Source: Bacteroidota bacterium (GTDB taxonomy: Bacteria > Bacteroidota > Bacteroidia > B-17B0 > Aurantibacillaceae). Taken from it: DNA of 58,928 nt. Made by a program: the position numbers and the translations under genes. Below are positions 1 to 9,841 of this stretch, in pieces; positions within the stretch are counted from its first letter, which is position 1; every line of letters begins with the position of its first letter. Location of the stretch: the NCBI GenBank assembly GCA_013697245.1, contig JACCXH010000061.1, positions 1 to 58,928 of the forward strand, written 5' to 3'. Under the pieces are notes generated by a model. It ran no database searches. It was given only the letters and a program-made list of their open reading frames with translations, and was not told the DNA's origin.

Positions 1-2
1 TT

Positions 3-2696
3 CCTACCTCTTATAATTTTAAAAAGCCGGATAAAACAGATATAGGAGATTTTTATTCCGCTAAATTATTATACAATGCTGCACGACTTTCTTTTAGGCA
101 AGCAGCAGGGCCATTTCGTTGTTTGGGAAAACTTTCTTTCAGGCCGCGTTCTTATCAGATGGTTCCATTAATCATGGCACTTAAACTTCCAACAATTCGT
201 TTGCTTATCGCTGATGATGTTGGGGTTGGTAAAACAGTTGAAGCACTATTAATTGCGAAAGAACTTTATGAACGAAGAGAAATAAAACGATTTGCAATTG
301 TATGCTTACCTCATTTGTGCGATCAATGGCAGGAAGAATTAAAAAGTAAGTTCGGAATTGAAGCGGTTATTATTCGCTCCGGTACAGTCACACAATTGGA
401 AAGACAAATCCGTGCCGATGAAAATATTTTTCGGGCTTTTCCTTTTCAGATTATTTCAATTGATTATATAAAATCAGGAAACAAGCGACAGGTTTTTGTT
501 GATCATTCACCCGAATTAATAATTGTTGATGAAGCACACACTTGCGCTCGTCCTGCTGGAGCAAACGATAGTCAACAATTACGTTTCCGTTTACTAAATG
601 ATATTGCTAAAAAACAAAATCAACACTTAGTTTTATTAACGGCTACTCCACATAGCGGAAAACAAGAGGAATTTCAATCTTTATTAAGTCTGCTTAAAAA
701 AGAATACGAAAACTTAGATCTTACAACTTCATCACAGGAAGAAAGAAAAGAGTTATCAAAGAATTTTATTCAACGAAGAAGGGGCGATGTAATTCAATGG
801 TTAAAAGAGGAAACACAATTTCCAACACGCGTGTCGTCCGATTTACCATTCCATGTGAGTAAAGATTATGGAGATTTATTAAATAAAGTTTTAGATTATG
901 CTACAAATAATATTCTCGTTTTCAAGGGCGATAAACGAAAAGAAAGATATTCGTATTGGGAGGCTCTTGCACTACTAAGAGGGTTAATGAGCAGTCCTTT
1001 AGCGGGAGCAACCATGTTGCGCAAGAAAGCCGAAAAGAAAAAAATTACCGATGAAGAAGATGATTATCCTACTTCAACCGAATTGCCGGGACAAACTATT
1101 CTTGATAATGAATTAGAAAGTGATGATAATCTTCCATTAGGAATTATTCAACCAACTGAACAAAAAGAAAAATCGGAATCTCAAATATTAATTGATTTTG
1201 CAAAAGAATTAGAATCTCTTTCAGGTATTGAAAACGACAACAAAGCCAAAGAAGCTGTGGCTACAATAAAGGATTGGCTTAAAGGAAACTATAATGCAGT
1301 AGTGTTCTGCCGTTATATACCCACCGCCCACTACATTGGTAAAATTTGTAAAGACTATTTTTCTGGTAAGGGTTATAAAGATTTAATTATAGAAGTAATC
1401 ACGAGCGAACTTAACGATGAATTAAGAAGAGAAAAAATTCGCTCGATGAATCAACCTGATAAACGCAGATTATTAATTGCTACTGATTGTTTGAGTGAAG
1501 GGATAAACTTACAAGATGGATTTAATGCGGTTTTGCATTTTGATTTGCCTTGGAACCCCAATCGGTTAGAGCAAAGAGAAGGTCGCGTTGATCGTTTCGG
1601 ACAGAGAAGCCCCGAAGTGCTTGCAGGAAGGCTTTATGGCTCAAATAATCCAGTTGATGGTTTAGTGTTGGATGTACTCATTAAAAAATCAGATGCCATT
1701 CGCAAAACAACCGGAATTTCTGTTCCGTTGCCGGAAGATAATAGTTCGGTAATGAGTGCTTTGTTGGAAGGATTATTATTTAAAGAAAATTTCAGAATTA
1801 AACAGGATGTACAACAAGGTTCTTTGTTTGATGATGAACAATTGAAGCAAATAACTATTGTACATCAAAATATTGAAGCCGCTGCTGAGAGAGAGAAAGT
1901 TTCTCGTTCCATTTTTGCACAAAATGCGATTAAAGCCGACAAGGTGGAGAAGGATTTGGCAGAGGTAGATGAAGCTATTGGTGATGTTTCGGCTGTTGAA
2001 CAATTTGTAATAGGAGCAATAAAATTCTTAGATGCGGATATAACAACATTTAAAGAAGGCTATAAATTATTCACAACAAATATTCCCGAAAGATTAAGAG
2101 AATTACTTCCTAAAGGAAACGAATTGTTGGTGTCGTTTAAATCTCCTACTCCACTTGGGTACAACTATATTGGCCGTAATCATTTATTTGTTGAGCATTT
2201 GTGCCAGCATATTTTGAACGATGCTATAAATAATAAAGGGAATCATGCTGCAAGAACGTCTGTTGTTAAAACCAATGAGGTTAAAGAAAAAACCGTTTTG
2301 TTTCAATTCAGGGTGCGCAATGTAATTGCCGAACTTCCACAGAATAAAGAAATAGTAGCCGAAGAAATGTGGATGTGGGGTTATAAAGGAGATTTAAACG
2401 AAAACAAACATCTTAAGCATGAGGAGGCGAAAGATTTATTAATGAATACGAAAGCAACAGCTAATATGGATTTTCCTGAACAACAATATTGGTTGGAAGA
2501 AGAATTGCCTTGGATTAAGGATGAAAAAAAATTCCGCTCTATTACCGATCCGTATGCGCTAAAACGAGCCGATCATTTGGTAAATGCACATTTGCGTTTC
2601 CGCGAATTAGTAAGTGGTAGTAAATTTAAAGTTGTTGAACCTATTTTGCCAATGGATGTATTAGGCATTTATATTTTATTACCGGAGACTAAATAA
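3..2696 (+). CDS. drmD: SNF2-family helicase, DrmD-like (5' end cut by window edge)
   Basis: The frame is open to the left edge, so the TTG at 123 is not the true start: about 40 upstream in-frame codons include FRQAAGPFRC before LSFRPRSYQMVPL, an entry sequence typical of this family. Counting from 123, Walker A is DDVGVGKT (31-38), the DEAH box is VDEAHTCA (about 135), motif III is LLTATPHSG, and the second RecA domain shows TDCLSEGINLQ, LPWNPNRLEQREGRVDRFGQ (motifs V and VI). This is an ATP-dependent SF2 DNA translocase. In class 1 DISARM the equivalent protein DrmD sits beside the methylase DrmMI, and here the next gene starts 2 bases after the stop. The helicase assignment is firm; the DISARM role is inferred from the pairing. 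Confidence 0.75.
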   Translation, partial: PTSYNFKKPDKTDIGDFYSAKLLYNAARLSFRQAAGPFRCLGKLSFRPRSYQMVPLIMALKLPTIRLLIADDVGVGKTVEALLIAKELYERREIKRFAIVCLPHLCDQWQEELKSKFGIEAVIIRSGTVTQLERQIRADENIFRAFPFQIISIDYIKSGNKRQVFVDHSPELIIVDEAHTCARPAGANDSQQLRFRLLNDIAKKQNQHLVLLTATPHSGKQEEFQSLLSLLKKEYENLDLTTSSQEERKELSKNFIQRRRGDVIQWLKEETQFPTRVSSDLPFHVSKDYGDLLNKVLDYATNNILVFKGDKRKERYSYWEALALLRGLMSSPLAGATMLRKKAEKKKITDEEDDYPTSTELPGQTILDNELESDDNLPLGIIQPTEQKEKSESQILIDFAKELESLSGIENDNKAKEAVATIKDWLKGNYNAVVFCRYIPTAHYIGKICKDYFSGKGYKDLIIEVITSELNDELRREKIRSMNQPDKRRLLIATDCLSEGINLQDGFNAVLHFDLPWNPNRLEQREGRVDRFGQRSPEVLAGRLYGSNNPVDGLVLDVLIKKSDAIRKTTGISVPLPEDNSSVMSALLEGLLFKENFRIKQDVQQGSLFDDEQLKQITIVHQNIEAAAEREKVSRSIFAQNAIKADKVEKDLAEVDEAIGDVSAVEQFVIGAIKFLDADITTFKEGYKLFTTNIPERLRELLPKGNELLVSFKSPTPLGYNYIGRNHLFVEHLCQHILNDAINNKGNHAARTSVVKTNEVKEKTVLFQFRVRNVIAELPQNKEIVAEEMWMWGYKGDLNENKHLKHEEAKDLLMNTKATANMDFPEQQYWLEEELPWIKDEKKFRSITDPYALKRADHLVNAHLRFRELVSGSKFKVVEPILPMDVLGIYILLPETK

Positions 2697-2698
2697 AA

Positions 2699-5600
2699 AT
2701 GAAGTACACCTGCATTAACATACAAGGAAATTTTATTTCGGAAGAAGTACTCCAAAAAGTGGAGACTGCTTCTGCCGATTTTCAAAAAGCTACCGATTTT
2801 GGTTTTGAACCCGGCACTAACCTGCGCGATGAAATTGAATACAGTTGGAGCCGGATTAAATTAGACTGGAAACATTTTAACGAAAAATCCAACTCGCTTC
2901 CTGCTTCCGATCAATACGGAACAACACTTACGAGAAAATGGATGGAAAACTTTTTTTCCTCCATTGGGTTTGATTTAAGTAAACAAAAAGAAGCGTTAAA
3001 AGGTGAGAATAATCAGACTTATACTATAAGCCATACGTCCAATAATAATGGGCTTCCGGCACAGATTGTTGGTTTTTATGACCCTCTTCATCCTGAAAAA
3101 AACACGCTCGATATAAAATCAAGCGGTGGCACATCGCGTCTTTCACCTCATGGTACAGTTCAGGAATATTTGAATGTTACCGAACATATTTATGGATTTG
3201 CTACCAACGGAATGCTATTGCGTTTAATTCGTGATAGCGGGCGTTTGGTAAAACTCACATACGTTGAGTTCGATTTAAAACGAATGCTTGACGAAGACAA
3301 GTACAGTGAGTTTACAATCCTGTATCGTCTTATCCACAGCAGTCGTTTTAATAACGATGCGAGTATTATTGAAAAATATTACCAAGAGAGTATTGAAACA
3401 GGAAATCGGATACGCGATGGTTTAAGCGAAGCGGTTAAGGAATCAATGCAAGCATTAGGGAATGGTTTTTTACAGCATCCGGCAAATGAAGTTTTGCGTG
3501 AAAAACTAAAAAGCAAAACAATTACCCCTAAACAGTATTACGATCAATTACGCAGATTGGTTTACCGCCTATTATTTTTAATGGTAACCGAGGAACGTGA
3601 TTTAATTTACGATCCTAACGAACTGAAAGGTGATGTAATAAATAAAAAACAAATTTACCTGCGCTTTTATAGTATTGCCCGATTAAGAAATTTATCGGAG
3701 AACCGATACTTGTATGAAAAAGAATTTACCGATTTGTGGCAAGGGCTTCTGAACACCTTCTTTTTATTTGAAGCCGGAGGCAATGGAAATAAAATAGGAA
3801 TTAAGCCATTGGATGGAGATTTATTTAGTGAAACAGCTTTAAAAGACATTAATGGTGCTGAAATTGGTAATCACGTATTGCTTGAATGCATTCGTAACCT
3901 TAACGAGTTTCAGGATAAGCAAACAAAAATGCTCGTGTCAATTAATTACCGCTCTTTGGATGTGGAAGAGTTAGGCTCGGTATATGAAAGCTTATTGGAA
4001 TTACATCCGGTAATTGAACATTTAGACTCTTTAAATCCGGCAAATGTTCATTTTACATTTCATGGTGGTACGGAGCGTAAAACTACAGGTTCTTACTACA
4101 CGCGCCCGGATTTAGTGAATGAATTAATTAAATCAGCGCTTATTCCAGTAATTGAAGAACGTATAAAAGAAGCAGGAACAGAAAAGAAAGCACAATTAAA
4201 TACTTTGTTAAAATTAAAAGTCTGTGATACGGCTGCCGGGAGTGGACATATGATGTTAGCGGCAGCACGCACAATTGCTTGGTATATGGCACGTATTGAT
4301 AGTGGAGAGGAAAATCCACCGCCATCAATTTATCGCCATTGGTTGCGTCAAGCAATACAGCATTGTGTTTATGCAGTAGATATGAACCCTGATGCCGTTG
4401 AATTATGTAAACTGGCTTTGTGGTTGGAGGGACACAATAGTGGTAAACCATTAAGCTTTCTAGATCATAAAATACGTTGCGGTAATAGTTTGGTGGGGGT
4501 TGCTGATTTAGCCACATTAAAAAAAGGAATACCTGATGAAGCGTTTAATGCCGTTACCGGAGATGATAAAGCCGTTTGCCAATCACTAAAAAAAGCAAAC
4601 AGGGATTTTCATAAAACCCAACAGATCACCCTTGATTTTGAAACTGGAGGTGTAGATTTTATAGAAGAACAGAAAGATTTTGCAAGTATGTTTGCTGAGT
4701 TAGATAGCATCAATCAAGATACCTTAGAAGAAGTAAAAATGATTGGCAAAAAACACAGCGAGCTAAAATATAATCCAAAACTACTAAAAGATAAAAATGC
4801 ATGTGATTTATATACAGCTGCATTTTTCTATACTTATTCAAAAATTGACGATCCTTCTGCACCCTCAAGTCAAAGGTTAAAATCATATTTACAATCAGCT
4901 GGAGGGGTGGAAGCTCGAGCAATTGGAATGGCCAATGTCCTAAGTTTAGAAAATAATTATTTCCATTGGCCGTTGGAATTTCCTGATGTATTTGAGCAAG
5001 GCGGATTTGATGTAGTTCTTGGAAATCCACCTTGGGAGAGAATTAAAATGCAGGAAGAAGAATTTTTTTCAACGAAAGAGCCAAAGATTGCACTGGTTTC
5101 TAATAAATCTCAGAGAAAAAAAATGATTGCGGAATTGGTAGATAATAATCCAAGCCTTCACGATGAATTTAATTTTAGCAAACATAATTCAGAAGCACTT
5201 GGAAAATTTATTAGAAATTGCGGAAGGTATCCTTTAACCTCAGATGGTGATATTAACACGTATGCTATATTTTCTGAATTAGTAAGAAATGTAATTAATA
5301 TAAAAGGAACTTGTGGTGTAATTGTTCCAACTGGTATAGCAACCGATGATTCTAATAAAAATTATTTCGGAGAGCTTATAAAGAAAAGCAATCTTATTAG
5401 TTTTTATGATTTTGAAAATAAAAATGGATTGTTTCAAGATGTTGATTCACATATGCGATTCAGTCTGATTACCTTGAGTAAAGGCAAGACAACATCCATT
5501 CCAAAGTTTGCATTCTTCTTGAAGGATGTGTCGGAGTTGGCTATTGATAGTAGGATAATTAAAATACCAATTGGAACATTTGTACTTTTTAATCCAAACA

Positions 5601-6694
5601 CTTTAACAACACCATCATTTTGGTCTGCAACTGACTTAGAACTGGCAAAAAAAATATATCATTCTCATTCTATTCTTGAAAATGAAATAAGTGGTAAAAA
5701 TGAGTGGAAGGTTCATTTTAATCGAATGTTCGATATGTCAAATGACAGCAAACATTTTAAAAGTGAGTCGCCTAATCTAATGAGACTTTATGAAGCTAAG
5801 ATGTTTCAATTGTATAATCATAGATTTGCAAGCTCTGGCCAACCTAAAGGGGAAAGAAAAATAAGGGGATCATCTGAGCACTTTGAAAGCCAACAATTAG
5901 AAAATCCTGAAGAAATTTCCATTTCAAGATACTATGTAGAGCCTGACGAAGTGGATAAAAGGGTTGATGCAAACCATAAGTGGTTGATGGCCTATCGAAA
6001 TATAACAAGTGTGGTTTCAAATGAACGCACTGTAATTGTTTCAATTATCCCTCGAGTTGGTGTTGGAAATAGCGCCCCTGTTATACTTTCAGATAATGCA
6101 GATCCGCTTCTAAAAAGCTGTTTATATGGCAACTTTTGTTCGCTAATATTTGATTATTTGGCTCAACAAAAAATTGGCGGTGTAAATTTTAATTATTTTA
6201 TTTTTAAACAGATTCCTGTATTATCTCCTTCGATTTATAGTGAATTAATAAAACAGAGGATCGTACCCAAAATTTTAGAACTTACTTACACAGCATGGGA
6301 TATTAAATCTTACGCAGATGACATATGGATTAATTCCAATGATGAATACAGAAGCCTCTACAAAAAGCAATGGGAAGAAAATAATAATGCTACAGGAGGA
6401 CATAAAACGCCACCCCCTAATTGGAGTCAAATAAACATTGACGAGTTTCCTTTACCACCATTCAAATGGAATGATGAAAGAAGGGCACTATTGCGTTCAG
6501 AACTGGATGCTATTTATGCAATGCTTTACGGTTTAACTATAAATGAGTTAATTTTTATTTTAGATCCTAAAAGTGTTTATGGCGAGACGTTTCCGGGAGA
6601 AACATTCAGGGTTATGAAAGAAAAAGAAATTAAAAAGTTTGGAGAATACCGCACCAAGCGCTTGGTGTTGGAGGCATGGGAAAAATTAAAATAA
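2699..6694 (+). CDS. drmMI: N6-adenine DNA methyltransferase, DrmMI-like
   Basis: A 1331-residue class I SAM-dependent DNA methylase. The AdoMet motif I is CDTAAGSGH (509-517), preceded by GSYYTRPDLVNEL, a sequence typical of type I/IIG methylase cores. The catalytic motif IV is NPPW at 776-779 within DVVLGNPPWERIKM, which marks amino-methylation of adenine. The long insert between motifs I and IV and the long C-terminal part (likely target recognition, 850-1250) fit DrmMI of class 1 DISARM and Eco57I-like enzymes. No PD-(D/E)XK nuclease motif stands out at the N-terminus. It follows the helicase by 2 bases and must be co-translated with it. Expected role: modify host DNA so that the system spares self. 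A plain type IIG-like methylase is the alternative. Confidence 0.75.
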   Translation: MKYTCINIQGNFISEEVLQKVETASADFQKATDFGFEPGTNLRDEIEYSWSRIKLDWKHFNEKSNSLPASDQYGTTLTRKWMENFFSSIGFDLSKQKEALKGENNQTYTISHTSNNNGLPAQIVGFYDPLHPEKNTLDIKSSGGTSRLSPHGTVQEYLNVTEHIYGFATNGMLLRLIRDSGRLVKLTYVEFDLKRMLDEDKYSEFTILYRLIHSSRFNNDASIIEKYYQESIETGNRIRDGLSEAVKESMQALGNGFLQHPANEVLREKLKSKTITPKQYYDQLRRLVYRLLFLMVTEERDLIYDPNELKGDVINKKQIYLRFYSIARLRNLSENRYLYEKEFTDLWQGLLNTFFLFEAGGNGNKIGIKPLDGDLFSETALKDINGAEIGNHVLLECIRNLNEFQDKQTKMLVSINYRSLDVEELGSVYESLLELHPVIEHLDSLNPANVHFTFHGGTERKTTGSYYTRPDLVNELIKSALIPVIEERIKEAGTEKKAQLNTLLKLKVCDTAAGSGHMMLAAARTIAWYMARIDSGEENPPPSIYRHWLRQAIQHCVYAVDMNPDAVELCKLALWLEGHNSGKPLSFLDHKIRCGNSLVGVADLATLKKGIPDEAFNAVTGDDKAVCQSLKKANRDFHKTQQITLDFETGGVDFIEEQKDFASMFAELDSINQDTLEEVKMIGKKHSELKYNPKLLKDKNACDLYTAAFFYTYSKIDDPSAPSSQRLKSYLQSAGGVEARAIGMANVLSLENNYFHWPLEFPDVFEQGGFDVVLGNPPWERIKMQEEEFFSTKEPKIALVSNKSQRKKMIAELVDNNPSLHDEFNFSKHNSEALGKFIRNCGRYPLTSDGDINTYAIFSELVRNVINIKGTCGVIVPTGIATDDSNKNYFGELIKKSNLISFYDFENKNGLFQDVDSHMRFSLITLSKGKTTSIPKFAFFLKDVSELAIDSRIIKIPIGTFVLFNPNTLTTPSFWSATDLELAKKIYHSHSILENEISGKNEWKVHFNRMFDMSNDSKHFKSESPNLMRLYEAKMFQLYNHRFASSGQPKGERKIRGSSEHFESQQLENPEEISISRYYVEPDEVDKRVDANHKWLMAYRNITSVVSNERTVIVSIIPRVGVGNSAPVILSDNADPLLKSCLYGNFCSLIFDYLAQQKIGGVNFNYFIFKQIPVLSPSIYSELIKQRIVPKILELTYTAWDIKSYADDIWINSNDEYRSLYKKQWEENNNATGGHKTPPPNWSQINIDEFPLPPFKWNDERRALLRSELDAIYAMLYGLTINELIFILDPKSVYGETFPGETFRVMKEKEIKKFGEYRTKRLVLEAWEKLK

Positions 6695-6697
6695 ATC

Positions 6698-7657
6698 ATG
6701 TGTTTCTTTAAAAGAAAAAAAATGCGATTAGATATAAGATCGGAATATTCGAGGCTTTTAAGTTCAAAGGACTTACAGGTAATGATTGAATCATATAAAA
6801 TCATTACGGATACTGGTTTCAGTATATTTTATGAACATGGCAAAGAAGGCACTAAAACATCTTGGGATTATGATGGTAATTTACTTTACCAAATGACAAT
6901 GCTTAAATGTTTATCAGTTTTAAAGTTAGCTGAACCAATAAATTACACGAACGATGTTGATGGCACTTCATTAAAAAATACATATGATCCATTCTCTGTG
7001 TACAATTTAGTGCGCGCTCAATACGAAGCCTTTTGCAATTTTAACAACATTTATATTCAGTCTAAGTCCACGCAGGAAATTGAACTGAAATATTATCTTT
7101 GGGTATTAAGCGGACTTAATTATCGTCAACGATTTAAAGTGGAAGCAAAAGAAAATGTTGAAAAAAAAGCACACGAGAAAAAAGAGATAGACGATATTAT
7201 AGCCACATTGGAATTGAACACCTGTTATATTCAATTGGAAGACCAATCAAAGAAAAATATTCAGGATGGAATTAAAAAAAGAGATTGGCAATACAAAATA
7301 GAAGGAAATAAAGCATCTAAAATTGCTTGGCATGAAATGATGACAAATGCGGGAACAAATGATATGCTCGAAGGTCAATACTCGTTTCTATCCTTAAACA
7401 CTCACCCTTCAAATGTTTCTGTTTTCCAATTTGGTGCTATGTATAATGAAAATGAACAAGAATCTTTTACAAGGATGGCAATGCAACTTTCAAAAATTCT
7501 TGTTGCGCTCTCAATTCGAGATTACTGCGTTTATTTCCCAACGTGTATGAAGACATTTAATAAATTACCGAGTATGCACCAAATGCTTATCAATACTTAC
7601 AATCGGATGTTCCGTGATGAATCTTATGTTTTGAATAATCATGGGGAAGACTTTTAA
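6698..7657 (+). CDS. Unrecognised protein in the helicase-methylase operon
   Basis: A soluble, mostly helical protein of 319 residues, or 311 if the ATG at 6722 is used; neither start has a Shine-Dalgarno. There is no signal peptide or membrane segment. A central Lys/Glu-rich stretch (about 145-170) may be a short coiled coil. YNLVRAQYEAFCNFNN (about 100) and YSFLSLNTHPSNVSVFQ (about 228) look like the conserved Arg/Glu and His-containing helices seen in DUF5677-type proteins, but this is only a resemblance. The gene lies 3 bases after the methylase and 10 before the TcmP-like gene, so it is part of the operon. It could be an effector or accessory factor. Function unknown. Confidence 0.7.
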   Translation: MCFFKRKKMRLDIRSEYSRLLSSKDLQVMIESYKIITDTGFSIFYEHGKEGTKTSWDYDGNLLYQMTMLKCLSVLKLAEPINYTNDVDGTSLKNTYDPFSVYNLVRAQYEAFCNFNNIYIQSKSTQEIELKYYLWVLSGLNYRQRFKVEAKENVEKKAHEKKEIDDIIATLELNTCYIQLEDQSKKNIQDGIKKRDWQYKIEGNKASKIAWHEMMTNAGTNDMLEGQYSFLSLNTHPSNVSVFQFGAMYNENEQESFTRMAMQLSKILVALSIRDYCVYFPTCMKTFNKLPSMHQMLINTYNRMFRDESYVLNNHGEDF

Positions 7658-7667
7658 ATAAATTATT

Positions 7668-8771
7668 ATGAGTAAAGACATTCACGAAAAACCTTTTGAT
7701 GAGGCCACTCTTGTAAAGCTCTCTATATTTAGAGATTATACACGTGAGTGGTTACCTGTATTTATTGCTGCTAAGCAAATTTATTGGAACACATTAAATA
7801 TAGTTGATTTCTTTGCAGGCCCCGGTAATGACATTAAAAATACGCCAGGTTCTCCTCAAATTATTTTATCAGAGTTAACTACGCACTTGCCTTTGATACG
7901 GTCAAAAAATTTAAAAGTGAACATCTATTTCAATGAGTTTAAGAAGAAAAAATATGATGAGCTTGTAAAATTTATTGAAGAAAATAAAAAAGAATTTCCG
8001 GAATTCAATTTTGAAATAACAAATTTGGATTTTAAAGTCGCTTATCAAAATTGGTATCCAAAAATCAATAAAAAAGACTGCGCTAACTTATTGTTCTTCG
8101 ATCAAAATGGGATAAAACATATTGATGAATCTGTTTTTCAACAAATAATAGCACTTAAAAGTACTGATTTTCTATTTTTCGTATCCTCGGCTCACGCTCG
8201 AAGATTTAGTGAGCATGAGAATATAAAGCAATATCTAAAACTGAATAAAGCTGATATTGACAGTACTCCCTATTATCATATTCATAAATTGGTTCAGGAA
8301 TATTATAAAGGACTTATTCCAAAAGGGAAAGAGTATTATTTAGGTAGATTTTCTCTCCGAAAAGATAGCGGTAATATTTACGGTTTAATTTTCGGTTCAG
8401 GACACGTGTTGGGGATGGAAAAATTTTTAAAGTCTTGTTGGAAAATTGATCCGGAAAGAGGAGAAGCGAATTATGATATTGATAAGGATGCAATTATGCC
8501 CGGTCAAATTGATATGTTTACCGGTGAGGTAAAGAAACCAAAAAAGAAAGAAATCTTTGAAAGTAACCTTGAAAAGTACATTTTGGATAAAACTTTAACT
8601 AATGACAAACAAATTTATTTGCACACAGTAACAAATGGTTTTTTGGCAAGTCATGCTTCAGAAGTTTTAAAGAAAATGCAGAAAGATAAAAAGATTAAAA
8701 TTTTTAAAGGCACGCTTAATTCCAGCGTTTGTAAGAAAGGCATTGCTACAATAAGTATAGAAATAATTTAA
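7668..8771 (+). CDS. tcmP: Three-Cys-motif partner protein TcmP-like
   Basis: 367 residues. The N-terminal part has the family layout KLSIFRDYTREWLPVF then VDFFAGPGN and PGSPQIIL, in which FAGPG resembles a Rossmann-type AdoMet-binding loop; NLLFFDQNG (about 140) could be the second strand of such a fold. A C-terminal Lys-rich winged-helix-like region follows (about 300-367). TcmP proteins are defined by standing next to a DUF5131 (Gp37/Gp68) three-Cys protein, and that is the case here: the TAA of this gene overlaps the ATG of the next by one base. Biochemical role not known to me; the pair is common on mobile elements. Family call firm, methyltransferase-like activity is inference. Confidence 0.85.
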   Translation: MSKDIHEKPFDEATLVKLSIFRDYTREWLPVFIAAKQIYWNTLNIVDFFAGPGNDIKNTPGSPQIILSELTTHLPLIRSKNLKVNIYFNEFKKKKYDELVKFIEENKKEFPEFNFEITNLDFKVAYQNWYPKINKKDCANLLFFDQNGIKHIDESVFQQIIALKSTDFLFFVSSAHARRFSEHENIKQYLKLNKADIDSTPYYHIHKLVQEYYKGLIPKGKEYYLGRFSLRKDSGNIYGLIFGSGHVLGMEKFLKSCWKIDPERGEANYDIDKDAIMPGQIDMFTGEVKKPKKKEIFESNLEKYILDKTLTNDKQIYLHTVTNGFLASHASEVLKKMQKDKKIKIFKGTLNSSVCKKGIATISIEII

Positions 8772-9523
8772 TGGCAGGATCGAGTATAGAGTGGACAGAA
8801 ATGACGTGGAATCCTACAACAGGATGCACAAAAATATCGGCAGGATGTAAATTCTGTTATGCAGAAGTTATGTCTAAGCGATTACATGCAATGGGAGTAG
8901 AAAAATATAAAGATATTTTCAAGCTTCGAATTCATCCGGGCGAACTGAATACACCGTACCGATGGAAGAAACCGAGAATCGTTTTTGTAAACTCCATGAG
9001 CGATATGTTTCACAAAGATGTCCCTCTTGAGTTTATTCAAAAGGTTTTCAAGGTAATGAATGATAATCCTCAGCATACCTTTCAAGTACTTACAAAACGT
9101 GCGGATTTGGTTGCTAAATACGATAAGAAATTAACTTGGACTAAAAACATATGGATGGGCACATCCGTAGAAGATGAACGGGTAATAAAACGGATTGATT
9201 ATCTCCGGAAAACGAGTGCAAAAGTTAAGTTCCTTTCGTTAGAGCCATTGATTGGCGACTTGCCGAGCCTTAACTTAAAAAAAATAGATTGGGTTATAGT
9301 TGGAGGAGAATCCGGCCATAAAGCCCGGCCAATAAAAAAAGAATGGATTATTGAAATAAAAAAGAAGTGCGATAAAGCGAAAGTTCCTTTCTTTTTTAAG
9401 CAATGGGGTAAAAAACAATTTAACCCCGATCCGTTTGATTTAACCATTTCCGCTCAGAATCCACAACACGCGAAGGGCGGATGCAGTTTAAATGGAAAAG
9501 TATATAGGGATATGCCAAAATAA
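8771..9523 (+). CDS. DUF5131 (phage Gp37/Gp68) three-Cys-motif protein, radical-SAM-like
   Basis: 250 residues. The start MAGSSIEWTEMTWNPTTGC is characteristic of the family. Cysteines C19, C26 and C29 form CX6CX2C, which resembles an iron-sulfur cluster loop of a radical SAM protein but is not the canonical CX3CX2C. Further conserved segments are VFVNSMSDMFH, QVLTKRADL, WMGTSVED, FLSLEPLIGD and WVIVGGESG, strands expected of a TIM-barrel-like fold. It overlaps the TcmP-like gene by one base (TAATG), so the two are translationally coupled. The substrate is unknown. A modification enzyme acting on nucleic acid is plausible from its position in a defence-type island, but not shown by the sequence. 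Confidence 0.85.
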   Translation: MAGSSIEWTEMTWNPTTGCTKISAGCKFCYAEVMSKRLHAMGVEKYKDIFKLRIHPGELNTPYRWKKPRIVFVNSMSDMFHKDVPLEFIQKVFKVMNDNPQHTFQVLTKRADLVAKYDKKLTWTKNIWMGTSVEDERVIKRIDYLRKTSAKVKFLSLEPLIGDLPSLNLKKIDWVIVGGESGHKARPIKKEWIIEIKKKCDKAKVPFFFKQWGKKQFNPDPFDLTISAQNPQHAKGGCSLNGKVYRDMPK

Positions 9524-9628
9524 TTTTAATTGAATTTATAATACATGAGTAGAAGGTAATGATGGATTTCTTTTTGAATTTAATCAAAGTTGGAATGGGC
9601 GATTAAAAAAACTTTTGATAAACTTCAG

Positions 9629-9841
9629 TTAATTCAAATAAATTACCTCCGGAAGACCAAGTTTTTCAAAAATGATTCCTACTTGTTTTGGATTATAAAA
9701 ATGCCCCATTCGCTCCCCAATTTCTTTTTCAAATGGTCTTAGCCATTTATTGAGTGTTTTTTTGCTGATTTCATATAATCCGGCCATTTCATTCACCGAG
9801 TATGTTTTAACATGTATTTTTCGTGCTGTATCCTGTTTCAT
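9629..9841 (-). CDS. Small MerR/excisionase-like DNA-binding protein
   Basis: 70 residues. TYSVNEMAGLYEISKKTLNK (about 13-32) reads as a helix-turn-helix of the MerR or excisionase kind, followed by a basic wing region and a hydrophobic end. No signal peptide or membrane part. It points against the operon to its left, converging on the DUF5131 gene. Its size and fold fit an excisionase or small regulator of the island. Its start lies inside the end of the next upstream small frame (35-base overlap). Confidence 0.6.
   Translation of the reverse strand: MKQDTARKIHVKTYSVNEMAGLYEISKKTLNKWLRPFEKEIGERMGHFYNPKQVGIIFEKLGLPEVIYLN

Noticed and set aside
123-125. TTG at 123 as the start of the helicase
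   Set aside because: The frame is open to the left edge and the upstream codons match the family N-terminal sequence.
4140-4517. 125-residue minus-strand frame inside the methylase gene
   Set aside because: Shadow of the methylase core, which has clear motifs on the plus strand.
1-9523. Complete DISARM or BREX system
   Set aside because: Only helicase and methylase of DISARM type are present; no drmABC, pglZ or brxC genes in the window.
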